This document shows, in pieces, positions 32,701-43,711 of a stretch of DNA of 64,000 nucleotides. Within the stretch, counting starts at the first letter, position 1, and each line of letters begins with the position of its first letter. A model generated the notes under the pieces. It searched no databases. It worked only from the letters and a program-made list of their open reading frames with translations, and was not told where the DNA came from. Origin of the DNA: Bromus sterilis (Eukaryota > Streptophyta > Magnoliopsida > Poales > Poaceae); NCBI GenBank assembly GCA_950022295.1, contig OX465598.1, forward strand, positions 97,254,001-97,318,000, given 5' to 3'. The position numbers and the translations under genes were made by a program.

Positions 32701-33399
32701 GGCGAGAGGGAGAGAGCGGTGTGAACGTGTGGCGCGAAAAGGCAAGAACGCGTGGCAGCGATGGCCATTACTGCGCCGCGTGGTCGATCGGATTGCTCGG
32801 CGGCAGCATTGATTCGCCTGGCTGAAGGCTGACCGGCGACAGGATTGATTCGATCAGGAGCTGAGGCGATGCGATGAGGACGACGAAGCGCCAGTCGCTG
32901 ACTCAGCGAGCCTGCTGGGCGAGAATCTGGTGCGGTTTGTTTTCGCACCAGAATTATTTCCCCTGCCCCCCCCCCCAATGCGTTGGGTTCGGCCTCGGGT
33001 CCGTCGTCGCCAATTTCGGCTAGATCCGATGAAATTTGGACTTCTAGGGGCGCGACTGGGCGAAATTTTTAGCGTCGGCATGAACAAATTGCTCTTGGGG
33101 GCATGTTGGGGGGCGCGGCTAGAGATGCTCTTATCCCACGATGGCTCGGATGGCTGGGTGGCCCCACCCGGCAGAAGACACTATTGATAGAGGACGTGGA
33201 TGGCCTGAGAATGGCTGCTATCCCTTCATCTTTTATAAGAGAAATTATTTTAGTCGGCGCTTCATCCGAATCTTCCTCCACGCTGTTGTTGTTTTTTTCT
33301 TGAATATCTGCCCCCAAACAAATAACTGTGACCAATAATTTAGAGATTCAAAAATGAAAGAATTTAGAGATTCAAAAAAGCAACGGCAAAACCATCATA
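32701..33399. other. Intergenic stretch between the chimeric gene and the LINE
   Basis: GC-rich to about 33180, then AT-rich. Contains a 13-base C run near 32964. No protein-like frame or transposon end identified; it would include the promoter region of the minus-strand ORF. Confidence 0.4.
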
Positions 33400-33429
33400 A
33401 TTGCGTAAGTGCCATACAAACAACGCAGC

Positions 33430-34291
33430 TCAAATGACTTCATAGAAACAACCACATAGGGAGTGCGCCGCCCGCAGATCAGGTCTAGTAGGCTTGAGAA
33501 ACAAGGCGACATCATCCGCGAAGATCGAAGTTCTCTGAATTGAGGTGATGCCGGTGATCCGCTCGAATGTGTCATGATCCGTGGCTTTAACCATAAGCGC
33601 TGAGAAGACGTACATGGCAAGGACGAATAAGAGGGGCGAGATCGGATCCCCCTGCCTGAGTCCACGGGCATGGGCGAATTTCCTGCCCGGGATCCCATTA
33701 ACCACCACTCGGGAGCTCGCTGTCGTGAGTAAAGCATTTATCCAGGCAGACCATCTATTGCCAAAGCCTTTTGAACAGAGCACCTCAAAAAGGAATGGCC
33801 AGATCAAAGAGTCAAAAGCTTTGGAAATGTCCAACTTCCGAAACACCCCCGGCAAACGCTTGGAGAAGATCTTGTGGGAAACTCCACGAACAAGCGGGAA
33901 GTCATCATGCAGGCTACGTTTCCTGATGAAAGCAGATTGATTCGCGTGAATCAGGAGCGGCATGTGATCACGCAGCCTGGAAGCCAGAAGTTTTGCGAAC
34001 AGCTTAGCAAAGCTGTGGGGGATACTGATGGGACGATAGTCGCCCACTTCCAGGGCATCGACCTTCTTTGGGATCAACGATATATGAGCCATGTTGAGCT
34101 TTCCAAACCCTCTATCATCACCCACGTATAGCTTAAGTAGACCCGCCATAATATCAGCCTTGATTATGGGCCAGGCTTTCTGGTAGAATGCGGCTCCAAA
34201 GCCATCAGGCCCAGGGGCCTTATCCGGGGGTAAACCGCGGATCACCTTCCAGATTTCTTCTTCCGTGAAGATACCCTCCAAACCACCCAAG
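33430..34291 (-). pseudogene. LINE ORF2 reverse transcriptase (truncated)
   Basis: Non-LTR RT motifs in order: PPDKAPGPDGFGAAFYQKAW, ISLIPKK, DYRPISI, DISKAFDSLIW, GLRQGDPISPLLFVLAM and FADDVALF (catalytic Asp pair). The frame is open from the solo LTR edge to a stop at 33430, shortly after LKPTRPDLRAAHSL where related proteins continue. The missing C-terminal part (LILVQSVISAKPIHH and onward) lies on the plus strand at 63520-64000. Confidence 0.85.
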
Positions 34292-37200
34292 TGTAACACC
34301 CCAGATTTCACAAAAATTAAAAATTTTGTTTTCGGTGTGAATTGTTTGATTGTCTGATTTGGTTGCGGTGTTTGCATCCCCGATTTATCGATCGACGATT
34401 ATTTTTCCCCCTCTTATCTCGTACCGGACGGAGAACGGCCCTTGCCACCCTGACACTCAACCTTTGCGACACCAGGTTTCACCCGATCACCGTCGTGAAA
34501 ACCGCACGAGACCAGCCGCAGCCAACGGAACGAAAAACCCCGTTTAATAATTAAACAGGTTATTTTTATAGCGCGCCGGAAAGTGTTCTCGGAACAGTTC
34601 CAACGCGAGGTGAACGCCGCCGGCTCGACGCGCTGATCGCGCAGTTCGAAGTTTTACCCGAATGGGAGGTACTGCGGGCCCCCGGCGGTCAGAAACGTAC
34701 ACACCGCGCGCGAGAGAGAAAAACCGGGAATGTTTTTGCAAACCGCCAGCCACCTGGGCTATATAAAGACCACCACACTCCCAACCCTTTCTAGGGTTTC
34801 CCTATGCTAAAATTGCAGCCACCCCCCTGAAAATTCACAGATCTGCCCAATCTGCCTCCAAAACCCGAAACCCTAGCTGATCTGCACCGTTCGATCCGGA
34901 TCTGACGGTCCCAAGCGTGCCACTTCACCAGACGAGATCCACCCAGCCTCTATTCATCTCTCTCCTCTCCACCCGCGCCCGTGGAGGCCGCTGCTGCCTC
35001 CAACTCCGGCGTCGCAGCCGCCGCGCGCCACCAGGCCAGGCCGCCGCCCACAGCCGGCCACCCATCTCCTCCCGCGCCCATCTTTCTTCTCCTCTCCCCC
35101 TGATCTCTCTCTCCCTCGCAGATCCCTCGCCGCTGCCATGGAAGCCCGAGCAGCCGCCGCTGCACCACGGGAGACCCGTCCTCCTTGCGCCTCCACCCCA
35201 CCAGCTTCTGGATCGGGCCGTCGCGCCACCGGATCTGCGCCGCCCCTTGGCCCTCGTCCCCTCAGCGGCCGCCGCGCCCCTCCCAGGTCCTCGCGGCGCC
35301 TCCCGTCGGCGACCACCGCCGCCTGCCGGCGACCAGGTCGGCCCTAGTCGGGCAACCGCACCAGCCAGGAGGCCGAGCGAGCCAGCCAGCCAGCCACGTG
35401 GGTCGGCGCCCCTCCTGCAGCCCACCTCAGATCCGAGGCCGAGCACCGAGCCGCCTCCCAGCCCGCCGACCTGGGCCAGGCCCAGCTAGGTGAGGCTGCC
35501 CCCCCCCCTTTTTTTATTATTAGTTCTGCTTTTTTTTGTTGGGCCGGCCCAGTAGATTTCGGCCCAGTAGACTTTTTTTTCTCTCTAGTTTATAAATAAA
35601 ATTGCAGATTTGATTGTTTTTTTTGCGTTGCCCGTAACTTTTCAACCGTAGCTCGGATCGCAACGCGTTAAATATGAAAGTTGCTTAGTTTTTCAAGTAG
35701 TTTAATAAAGTGTTGCTTATTGCCATGTTTGAGTTTGTTTACATGTTGTTTACCTGCTAATTACACTGCTTGCCACTGTAAACTGTAACTGCAATAACTT
35801 TTTAACCGTTGCTCTGTTTAAAATGTTCTTTATATGTAACTTGACTAGAATTTGGTGTAGATTGTGTTTATGCTACTCTTGCTTGCTAATAAAAATAATA
35901 AAATTATGTTTAGGGCAAAACAGTACCAAATGCAATAAATATCGTGGGGTCTGTAATAGTTGCCATGTATAGGTTTTACCCCCACTTAAATTGACTAGGC
36001 CAGGTAGTTTATTTATGCTTCATATCTTGTAATGTTTGTGTGCTATGCCATGCTTCTGTTCTTTGCCATGTTAATAACATTTCCTCACCTTTTGTAGCTA
36101 AACAACTTTAACCATCGTAAAATGTGCAGTACCGTCGTGTGTGACGAATACTCCACTTAACCTGTTAGTAACCGCTATCGACGGTAGGTGCGATGTCTCG
36201 TGTTGCCTTTTTGTTGATGCTTGATCGTTGATTGCTTTCCAATGTTTATCCTCTTGTGTGCTTCCGTGGTTACTCTCGGAGACGATGCGAGCTTGCGATC
36301 AACTACACCTTCGGAACCCGACTTATCAACAGGCAAGGACTATGCATTACTTATGATCCATTCTATTTCAACCAGCGGTTTGCATGCTAGTCTAGGTTAG
36401 GTTCGATGTTTGATCCTACCACATGTTTACAGCCTCTTTCAAACTGATACATCCATGTCCCCTTCTAGCAAACCATGTACTACTATGTTACTATTTCTCG
36501 TTGCTCAGCCCCTGCTTAGTATGCATGCTTAGGATGCTACGATGTTACCCTGTTACTCCGTGGTTTGGGATATCACATTATTATTATATTGTTGTTGATG
36601 ATATGATTATTATTAATGTTGACTATATTCGACGAAGGATGGAAGGTCTAGGCTATCCCGCCCCAACGCTTTGTTCCATTCGAGTCACCTAGGATCCGAG
36701 TTTCGGGTATTGGTTTTAAGACTGAGCGTGCCTAACAGCGTGTGGGATTTTATGGGGTCCCCTTTTCTTACCTACCTAGCTTCAAACATTTCCAGTGGTG
36801 GCCCAAGCTGATTTACCATTTGAAACCGTGTGTGTGCTGGTCGGGCGCCAGTAGTTTTCAAACCAACCCGGACCAATGAGGACATATTTCCCTTGCTGGC
36901 CCACCTTGTCCGGCTGAGGACCCGGTTTCCCATGTGTGATTAACCGGCTATCCAAACCTGCGACAGACGGTTGAGACCAGATCGAGAGCGCGGCCGGCTC
37001 CTGAGATGGATTTCGACTCACCGGGGCCACCCGGATTTGTTCGTTGTTAGTTAGAGGGACCTGTCGTTTCGGATCTCTTGGAACTAAATCATAAAATGGT
37101 TGCTTATAATGGGTAGCAACTGAGAGAGATGGACGTGCGTGCGGAGCCTTGTAATGGGCAGTTGGTACACCCCTGCAGGGTTAAATCTTTTCGAGAAGTC

Positions 37201-37987
37201 GTGTCCACGGTTATGGACGACTTGAGACCTACTCCTTGTTCATAGACAACAACAACTGATATAATCTTAATACAACTTGATCAACATGTGTGTGTGTGCC
37301 TTGACTGCTTCTTCTTCGTCGGGATGCGAAGAGGAGGACAAGGATAGGATAGGTGTTATGTTTTCGTAAGTAGTTGATAGCAAGACTTGTTGGAGGCGAT
37401 TCCTCATCGAATGCTTGGCTTCTTACCTTACTCTCTAGATCGTTAGCCACTTCATAAATGCTAGTGAGGCAGCAACCTCACCACTTACCCCTTCCTTATC
37501 GTAAACTACTAGTTGTCCTAGAATGACGAGTGATGAAGTCCTTGCTGGGTCAGTTGACCACTACAGTTGGATGCTGAGTACCTCTGTACTCATGATACTA
37601 CCCCCAAGCTCTTTTCAGGGTTCTTGATCGACAACAGGTTTGGTGATCGACGTTTCACGTGGAGACTCGACGACGACTAGTTAGGCGGATCCCGGCGGAG
37701 GGCCTGGACCCGTGTGGTTATGGGATCGATGTTTTTCTCTTTGCCAGTAGGCATTTGATTGTAGTCTGTACTCAGACATGTATCTTCCGCTGTTGTATTG
37801 TATTAAGGCAATTATATGCCGATTGTATGAGATGTTGTATCCTTGTATCTGTAATGTTGTGATATCATGTTGGAAATCCGGGGCATATGGCTCTGTCATA
37901 TGTCGCGGTGGGACCGATATGTGCTTCGTCCCCGGATCTGGATGGAAACATCTAGATCTGGAACAGTACCGCATATCGGGCCTTACA
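34292..37987 (+). mobile_element. Solo LTR D (3,696 bp) in LINE ORF2
   Basis: TGTAACACCCC at the left, CGGGCCTTACA at the right, flanked by the perfect duplication CCAAG (34287-34291 and 37988-37992). No primer site, polypurine tract or retrotransposon protein inside, so it is a solo LTR left by LTR-LTR recombination. TATATAAA at 34760-34767 is a probable TATA box. It shares GTACACCCCTGCAGGGTTAA (about 37167) and TGTACTCAGACAT with the LTRs of A and B, so it belongs to a related long-LTR Gypsy family. A GC-rich stretch (34900-35500) opens frames up to 190 codons without protein character. Orientation is set by the shared motifs. Confidence 0.88.
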
Positions 37988-37992
37988 CCAAG

Positions 37993-38583
37993 TCGTGTTG
38001 CGCAAGTTCCAGAAAATCAAGATCGAGGGTGAAGTCCCGAGCCTGGGCAGCCCCAAGGATCGCCTCAAAAGCGTCCGAGAAATCATTATTTTTGCCGTCC
38101 TGATCCATGATGAGACGATAGCCGATCTTAACATGGGAGATGAAGTTTTTAGTGCGTCTGCCATTCGCCACGATTTGGAAGTATTTAGTGTTGGCATCCC
38201 CTTCCCTAATCCACTTGATTCTAGAACGTTGCCTCTGGATGGTGCGCTCCAGCGAAGCAAGTCCCAGCAGGGACAATTTGAGTGTTCGTCTCAACCAAAT
38301 CTCATCTGCCGAGAGGCGTCTGTTCTCCTGGGCTCGATCGAAGCGTGAGAGGAGCAAGTGGGCAATTGAAATCTGAAGTTTAACGTTGCCAATCCGCTTC
38401 TGACCCCAAGCCTGAAGGCCGACCGCGGTATTGCGAAACAGGGCATCAAGCCACTTGAAGGGGTCCGTGATGTCTGCATCACAAACCCAGTGCGCTTCCA
38501 CGGCTTACAGAAAGCCGTAAAGTTTGAGCCAGCAATTCTCACACCGAAATCTCCTCTTAGCCTCAAGTTGCGTGTTGCAAGAG
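37993..38583 (-). pseudogene. LINE ORF2 linker between endonuclease and RT
   Basis: Open from 38501 to the insert: WVCDADITDPFKWLDALF, WGQKRIGNVKLQIS, IKWIREGDANTKYFQIVANG, a segment typical of plant L1 ORF2 (the REGDxNTKYFH motif, here REGDANTKYFQ). A stop at 38584-38586 and a frameshift near 38510 separate it from the endonuclease. Confidence 0.8.
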
Positions 38584-39279
38584 TTATAGCGGCGCATGGT
38601 CTGAGATGCCAGTGGACAGAGCCTGGAGTAGGTATTCTGCGTGGTCAAGCTCCCAGTCGTTAGTAACAAGGACTCTATCAATCTTAGTCATCGTAGGCTC
38701 ATCCCTCTCGTTAGACCAGGTGAAGCACCTCCCATGCATATAGGGTTCTTTGAGCCCAAGCTCATCCACGAAGCCACGAAAGGCATGCATGATGGGGCGA
38801 TTAAGGTTGATGTTGTTCTTTTCGGACGCCCTTAGGATCATATTGAGATCTCCCAAGAGAACCCAATCCCCCATGCAGGCCACACGCCTAGCGCGGAGCT
38901 CGTCGAGGAATTGTAGCTTGGGAACGTTTCCTTGAGGGGCATACACCCCCGTGATCCACCAGTTAGCACCATTTTTAGGGTGCACGACCCCCGTGATGCA
39001 ATGGGTGTCCAACGTGATGTCATCAATGGTAAGAATCGATTCATCCCAAGCGAGGATGATGCCCCCTCTGGTCTCGATCGCAGGCAAGTAGGCGTACCTG
39101 GTGAAAGCCGGACCAAAGCAATTAAGAATGCAATATACATCCACCACCTCTAACTTAGTCTCTTGGAGACAGACCACGTTTGCACGCGAGGACGAAATGA
39201 ACTCCCTGACCGCGTTGCGTTTCGCATGGCTATTAAGCCCTCTCACATTCCAACAAAGGATTTCCGGATTAACATTCAT
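38584..39279 (-). pseudogene. LINE ORF2 AP-type endonuclease domain
   Basis: 231 codons starting MNVNPEILCWNVRGLNSHAK. Conserved residues visible: Asn in WNVRGLN, Glu in CLQETKLE, VYAPQ, the D-x-N of LGDLNMIL, and the terminal SDHAPL. All catalytic motifs of the L1-type endonuclease are present. TAA follows SDHAPL at a Leu position. Confidence 0.85.
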
Positions 39280-39324
39280 AACAAAAGCGAGTACAAGCTC
39301 GACTCCACACTAGGGGCCGCATAG

Positions 39325-40005
39325 TTATGTCTGCCCCATAATCACCCCAGAGTCCTCCTCCCGAAAGGGCTGCGCTGGCATGGCCTTACCAAAGATGGCG
39401 GCAATGACGCGAACGTGATGCTCTCTCAAAGGTGAGTCAAAGAGCTCCTTTAGCTCGCGCACCGACTCCTCATCTGCTGCCAGGTCTTGCGGGACAATTC
39501 CTAGAGCGCGCAAGAGGACGTTCTCTGCCGGCATGGCCTTAGATGTCGATCCCTCGATCGATTTCTTAGTAACCCTCCCACTGCGCCTTAGAGTGGTGGC
39601 AATTGTCTCCTTGGCGCTGGCCGCTTGGACTTAACGTAGCAGCGGAGGCGCGAGCTTCTTCATGATGTTAGAGGAGAAGACCTTGAGCTTAGAGTAAGCG
39701 GCTGCCTCTTGATCGGTCATGGCACCCATCGATGGGGGAGATGGATCGCTTCCTAGCATGAGAGCGCCAGGTGTCAAAATCTCCATTGCATGATCAGCAT
39801 CCTGCGTCTCAGGTTGGACTGTCGTCAGGGTCAACACTTGATCGCACGGGCCCAGAAGATCCACAACATGCTCCTCCTCGAGTAGTTCACCAGTGGGGAT
39901 AAGTGGCGACACAGAGAGATGCGGCTCCACCACCACCCCAGCGGCGCCCCCAGCTGGTTGCGGGGCCTGCACCGTGGTCCCACCCCCAGGGACATCTAGG
40001 GGAAC
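39325..40005 (-). pseudogene. LINE ORF1 C-terminal part
   Basis: Minus-strand frame from the edge of element C: Pro/Gly-rich linker, DQEAAAYSKLKVFSSNIMKK, TAA at 39631-39633, then in the same phase MPAENVLLRALGIVP, ELKELFDSPLREHHVRVIAA and IFGKAMPA, ending at TAA 39325. This is the usual tail of plant LINE ORF1 directly before ORF2 (ATG at 39279). The N-terminal part is at 61809-63305. Confidence 0.75.
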
Positions 40006-40122
40006 TGGCGAGGGGGTGACCCCACGACACCTACGGATGTACCGCGCATACAAATAACTGACAAATGGATGTACTCGAGTCCCTGCGCGACTCTTCGAGT
40101 CCCCCAGGCACTCGGGGGCTAC
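40006..40122 (+). repeat. Scarred left end of element C
   Basis: TGGCGAGGGGGTGACCCCAC to CTACGGAT matches the first ~32 bp of the LTR. It then switches at CGGAT to the internal tail (GTACCGCGCATACAAATAAC, also at 49047) up to the polypurine tract, and then the full 5' LTR starts. The arrangement is LTR start, internal end, LTR. Confidence 0.75.
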
Positions 40123-40560
40123 TGACAAGGGGGTGACCCCACGACTCCTACGGATAAGCCTACCTGGTGTCCCTGAAGACAGAAGGCCCATGAAGATCCA
40201 GCCTCGGCCCGCTAATTGGCACCGACGTAGGAGTCTACGACTCACAAGGAAGGTGCGAAGACCTGCCGTACGGAGCAAGCTAGGGTTAGGAAAGCTTACC
40301 TGTAAACGTAGATGAACTCCCCGAGACCTAGCCCAGTATATAAGGGCTAGGAGGGGTGACGCCAAAGACAACCAATATCATCTGTAACCCTAGCCTTGAG
40401 CGCTCCAGCCTTGGCATCCACTGTAATCGCATCTCCCCCATCAATAATATCGAGCAGGAGCGTGCCTTCCTGTTTGCCGACGAGCTATCGTCCAACCTGT
40501 GCCTCTCATGACTAACCCAGGGTCCCTGACCATGGGATTTGTCGGGGTTGATCCCCGTCA
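40123..40560 (+). repeat. 5' LTR of element C
   Basis: 438 bp, TGACAAGGGGGTGACC to GATCCCCGTCA; TATATAA at 40337-40343. Nearly identical to 49138-49566, so younger than element I, whose LTRs are more diverged. Confidence 0.9.
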
Positions 40561-40561
40561 A

Positions 40562-40579
40562 TTGGCGCCGTCTTTGGGA
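40562..40579 (+). other. Primer-binding site of element C
   Basis: TTGGCGCCGTCTTTGGGA one base after the LTR; the GGCGCCGTC type common in Tat/Retand-like grass elements. Confidence 0.65.
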
Positions 40580-41009
40580 ACCACGCAGGTTGGGAACGCG
40601 ATCTCGACGGCCTCATCATCAGCAGCACTCATCGACTCAACGGCTCCGGCAAGATCTGATCTGTTTGAGTCCCTCGGATTCACGGCCCACCTCCCGGCCC
40701 TCCAGCCAGTCTTTACCGATCTACACTCTGGCATCAATCTGATCTTCGGAACGTATCAGATCTACATCAACCATTAGGAGACTCTTCGCCTCACCGACGG
40801 CACCCGCGCACCCACAGCAACACCTGCAACAGTGACCGGGGCGGACACCGCCCGCACGGCCAACCTATCTGACAGTCGTAGCTACCCACCCAACTCAAGG
40901 CTCCACGCCACTCGCGACCGCTCGAATAGAGCCCCAGCATGGAGAAACACCATCACACGTATCAGCAAGGAGGAGGCAAGGACACCATCGCCTGTGTTCA
41001 TGGCAGAAG

Positions 41010-42722
41010 TTGGCGCACCAGCGTCAGGTAATGGTAAAGGAAGCAGTCGCCCACGGCAGGCTACTACCACCAGATGCCTCAAGGGACGAGCTAAGGGCAT
41101 ACAACAAGCTAGCGGGCGAGCTAACCCAGCAGACGAGACAGTGGCGCCTAGCCATGGAGAAGCAAGAAAAGGCGGAACTCGAAAAGAAAAGCAGTCGCAG
41201 ACAACCTCCCAGAAGTGACTCACCAGGCCGCGACTCCCCCACCCGCAACAGATCGAAACTCAACAATCTGCGGAGGACAGAAAGGGCGAGAGTGGTGCGG
41301 AAACTTGAAGACGACTTCATATTAGAGGAAGACGACGATGAAGAAGAGCCCCTCACTCCGGCAGAAGCACTCATGAGCGCCCAGGACTACCTGTCCCGTG
41401 CCCAGAAAAGCAGAAAGGGCAAGACGGATCGCTACACGTCCATTGCTTTGCAGATAATGAAGGACGCCATCGATGCCTCGGTGCTTAAGAAATCCAGCAC
41501 AAAACGGCAGACTCGCGAGCGGACACCGGACAGTGACCCCAGTTCACCAGACGACGACGACGACAGTAATGACGACAGGCGCAGGCGCTCCGACAGGTAC
41601 AAGAAGCAAGACAGCGACGACAACGACAGGCGCCACAGCACTCGACGAGATGCGCGAGATGACATCACACAGAACAGAGTCAACCGCAGCAGGCGAAGAC
41701 GCGCAGCACGCGAGGAGTACTCGGACGAAGAGGCTTCCGACGAGGAAATCGAGCTATGTGGAGCACTATGCTTCACACGTCTCATACGTGAGACGCGAAT
41801 GCCAAACCGGTTCAAACTGAACTCCACGACACTAAAGTACAACGGAATCGAGGAGCCGGAGGCATGGCTCGACGACTACCTAACAGCAGTCAAGTTTCAG
41901 AGAGGAACCAACGTCACGGCAATGCAGTACGTACAGCTCATGCTCGAGAGCTCCGCTCGACATTGGCTAAATAATCTCCGGCGCGGATGCATCAGCTCCT
42001 GGAGCCAGTTCCGAGGAGCCTTCATAGAAAACTTCAAATCCACATACAAGCGACCAGCCTCACTCGAGGAACTGCGGGCATGCAAACAAGGAACGAGGGA
42101 GACCCTGCGAGCATACATCCAGCGATGGACGATACTCAAGAATTCAGTGGAAGACATCTCGGACGAAAGTGCGATCGACGCGTTCAGGAGAGGCCTTCAG
42201 CGCGTTGAATTCAAGGAGCACCTCGGACAGATGAAAGTCCGAACACTCGCACGGCTGTTAGAACTAGCCAATAGCTGGGAGGACGGAGAAGATTCTGTTC
42301 GTAATGAAACAGAAACCCACACTACACGATCAGAGTACGACTACGACTACAACGGAGATAGAGGAGCCGACAGAAGAAGGAAGCGACCCAGACGGAACTT
42401 CTACGACGACAGAGGACCTGACATGGTCGCCACCGGTTTCTCGGACGATCGGAACGGCAGGCACCGCGATGACAACAGACCACAACGACGAGACAACCCA
42501 GAAGACGAGCCCCAGGCTCAGAAACGAGAATGGAGGACAAAGCAGCCACGCGACGGCACTCGCGCATTCCGCTCCGCCAAAGAACAAATAGACGGACCGT
42601 GTTCTATACACGGATTCAGAAACGAGCGAGGAGAGCTTAGATCGTCCCACACCCTCAGGAATTGCAGAAGCTTCAACAAGTTGGCCGAGGAGAAAAGCCG
42701 CTCCGCGGCCACAACAGTATGA
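41010..42722 (+). CDS. gag of element C, intact 570 codons
   Basis: The longest intact frame in the element. Residues 1-260 are highly charged with Ser/Arg/Asp-rich repeats (SDPSSPDDDDDSNDDRRRRS). Residues ~265-440 form a Retrotrans_gag core: RMPNRFKLNSTTLKYNG, EPEAWLDDYLTAVKF, MLESSARHWLNNLRRG, FIENFKSTYKRP, LRAYIQRWTILKNS. Residues ~527-552 hold C-x2-H ... H-T-L-R-N-C, a variant knuckle. The true start may lie upstream: 40590-41009 contains gag-like Ala/Gln-rich coding in another phase, so an N-terminal frameshift is possible. With RT and integrase absent, this gag could only act with enzymes from another copy. Confidence 0.8.
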   Translation: MAHQRQVMVKEAVAHGRLLPPDASRDELRAYNKLAGELTQQTRQWRLAMEKQEKAELEKKSSRRQPPRSDSPGRDSPTRNRSKLNNLRRTERARVVRKLEDDFILEEDDDEEEPLTPAEALMSAQDYLSRAQKSRKGKTDRYTSIALQIMKDAIDASVLKKSSTKRQTRERTPDSDPSSPDDDDDSNDDRRRRSDRYKKQDSDDNDRRHSTRRDARDDITQNRVNRSRRRRAAREEYSDEEASDEEIELCGALCFTRLIRETRMPNRFKLNSTTLKYNGIEEPEAWLDDYLTAVKFQRGTNVTAMQYVQLMLESSARHWLNNLRRGCISSWSQFRGAFIENFKSTYKRPASLEELRACKQGTRETLRAYIQRWTILKNSVEDISDESAIDAFRRGLQRVEFKEHLGQMKVRTLARLLELANSWEDGEDSVRNETETHTTRSEYDYDYNGDRGADRRRKRPRRNFYDDRGPDMVATGFSDDRNGRHRDDNRPQRRDNPEDEPQAQKREWRTKQPRDGTRAFRSAKEQIDGPCSIHGFRNERGELRSSHTLRNCRSFNKLAEEKSRSAATTV

Positions 42723-42794
42723 CCACTCGCAAGCATAGCAGTCGGGCCAGTCGCCCACAACGCGCCACCAGCCCCCCCTCTGCCAACAAGACAG

Positions 42795-43535
42795 GTGGCC
42801 GCCATCCAGGAACGGCAAAGGACACCAGAAGAGGAAGACCAGTACCCAGAAGCCCACGGGAGGATCTACATGATACAAGAAGGCAGGCCTTCCAACAGGC
42901 AGCAGAAACAAGTCACCAGACAAGTCTTCCTGGCAACCTTCACACACCCGACCGTCCTAGAGTACCTGCGCGGGTCGGAGACAGAAATCGCCTTCTCCCG
43001 GGACGACCACCTGCCAGTCGTTCCCCAACCAGGGCACGCCGCGCTAGTACTCGAGGCCAGAATCGGAAATTACGACATGTCGCGAGTATTCATGGACGGC
43101 GGCAGTGGGATCAACATCATCTTCACCCGAACACTCGACGACATGCTCATCCAAAACAACGCACTCAAGTCCTCAGGGACAACCTTCCACGGGATCGTAC
43201 CAGGAAAAGCAGTCTACTCCCTCGGAAGGATAAGCCTGGAGGTAGTCTTCGGGAACGCGGCAAACTTCCGCAAGTAAACGCTGGACTTTGAATTGGTCGA
43301 CTGGAAGTCGCAATACCACGCAATCCTCGGGCGACCAGCTTTCGCTCGCTTCATGGTCGTACCCCATTACGCCTACCTCAAGCTGAAGATGCCAGGCCCA
43401 CACGGGGTCATCACAATCAGCGGCAGTTTCGTCAGATCCGACCACTGCGAGAAGGAATTCCACAAGATAGCAGAAGCCTCCGTAGCCCACCAAGGCAGCA
43501 GGACCACGGGACTCGCAGAAGAAGCGCTCCCGTAG
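42795..43535 (+). pseudogene. Aspartic protease of element C
   Basis: Linker (YPEAHGRIYMIQEGRPS) then the active site FMDGGSGINIIF (Asp at 43095-43097), the same Tat-type D-G-G-S as element I. TAA at 43275-43277 interrupts the frame; homology continues directly (LVDWKSQYHAILGRPAFARF, HYAYLKLKMPGPHG) to the end at 43535. After that point, where element I has RT, C goes straight to non-coding sequence. Confidence 0.75.
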
Positions 43536-43711
43536 AAGGAAAGGAACATCGCCCGAAGAACCCAGGCACTCGAAGACAAAGCTACCAGGCCTTTAAGGCC
43601 ACTACATCATCGTTCTAAGAAAAAGGGATTTGTCTTCAACAGAACCCCCCCTACTCTTTGTAAGAGATAGCAGGAAAAGTATTACATAAATATTTTTCCC
43701 CAAAATCTGTT
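43536..43711. other. Junction where the pol enzymes are missing
   Basis: Short purine-rich non-coding stretch between the protease stop and the tandem array. In element I the equivalent interval (about 1931-4888) holds RT, RNase H and integrase. Confidence 0.6.

Larger units (their letters stand above)
33400..40005 (-). mobile_element. LINE, inverted 5' segment: ORF1 C-terminus and most of ORF2
   Basis: Reading the minus strand from 40005: C-terminal part of ORF1, ORF2 endonuclease, linker, and RT up to just past the FADD box. Solo LTR D (34292-37987) interrupts it with a perfect duplication, and the ORF2 phase is kept when the insert and one duplication copy are ignored. The RT ends abruptly near 33400-33430; its continuation is found in the opposite orientation at 63520. 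The N-terminal half of ORF1 is at 61809-63305. The left boundary is approximate. Confidence 0.8.

Noticed and set aside
34917..35493. 190-codon Pro/Ala/Arg-rich frame in solo LTR D
   Set aside because: Open on both strands in several phases because of high G+C; no start context or domain; lies in LTR sequence.
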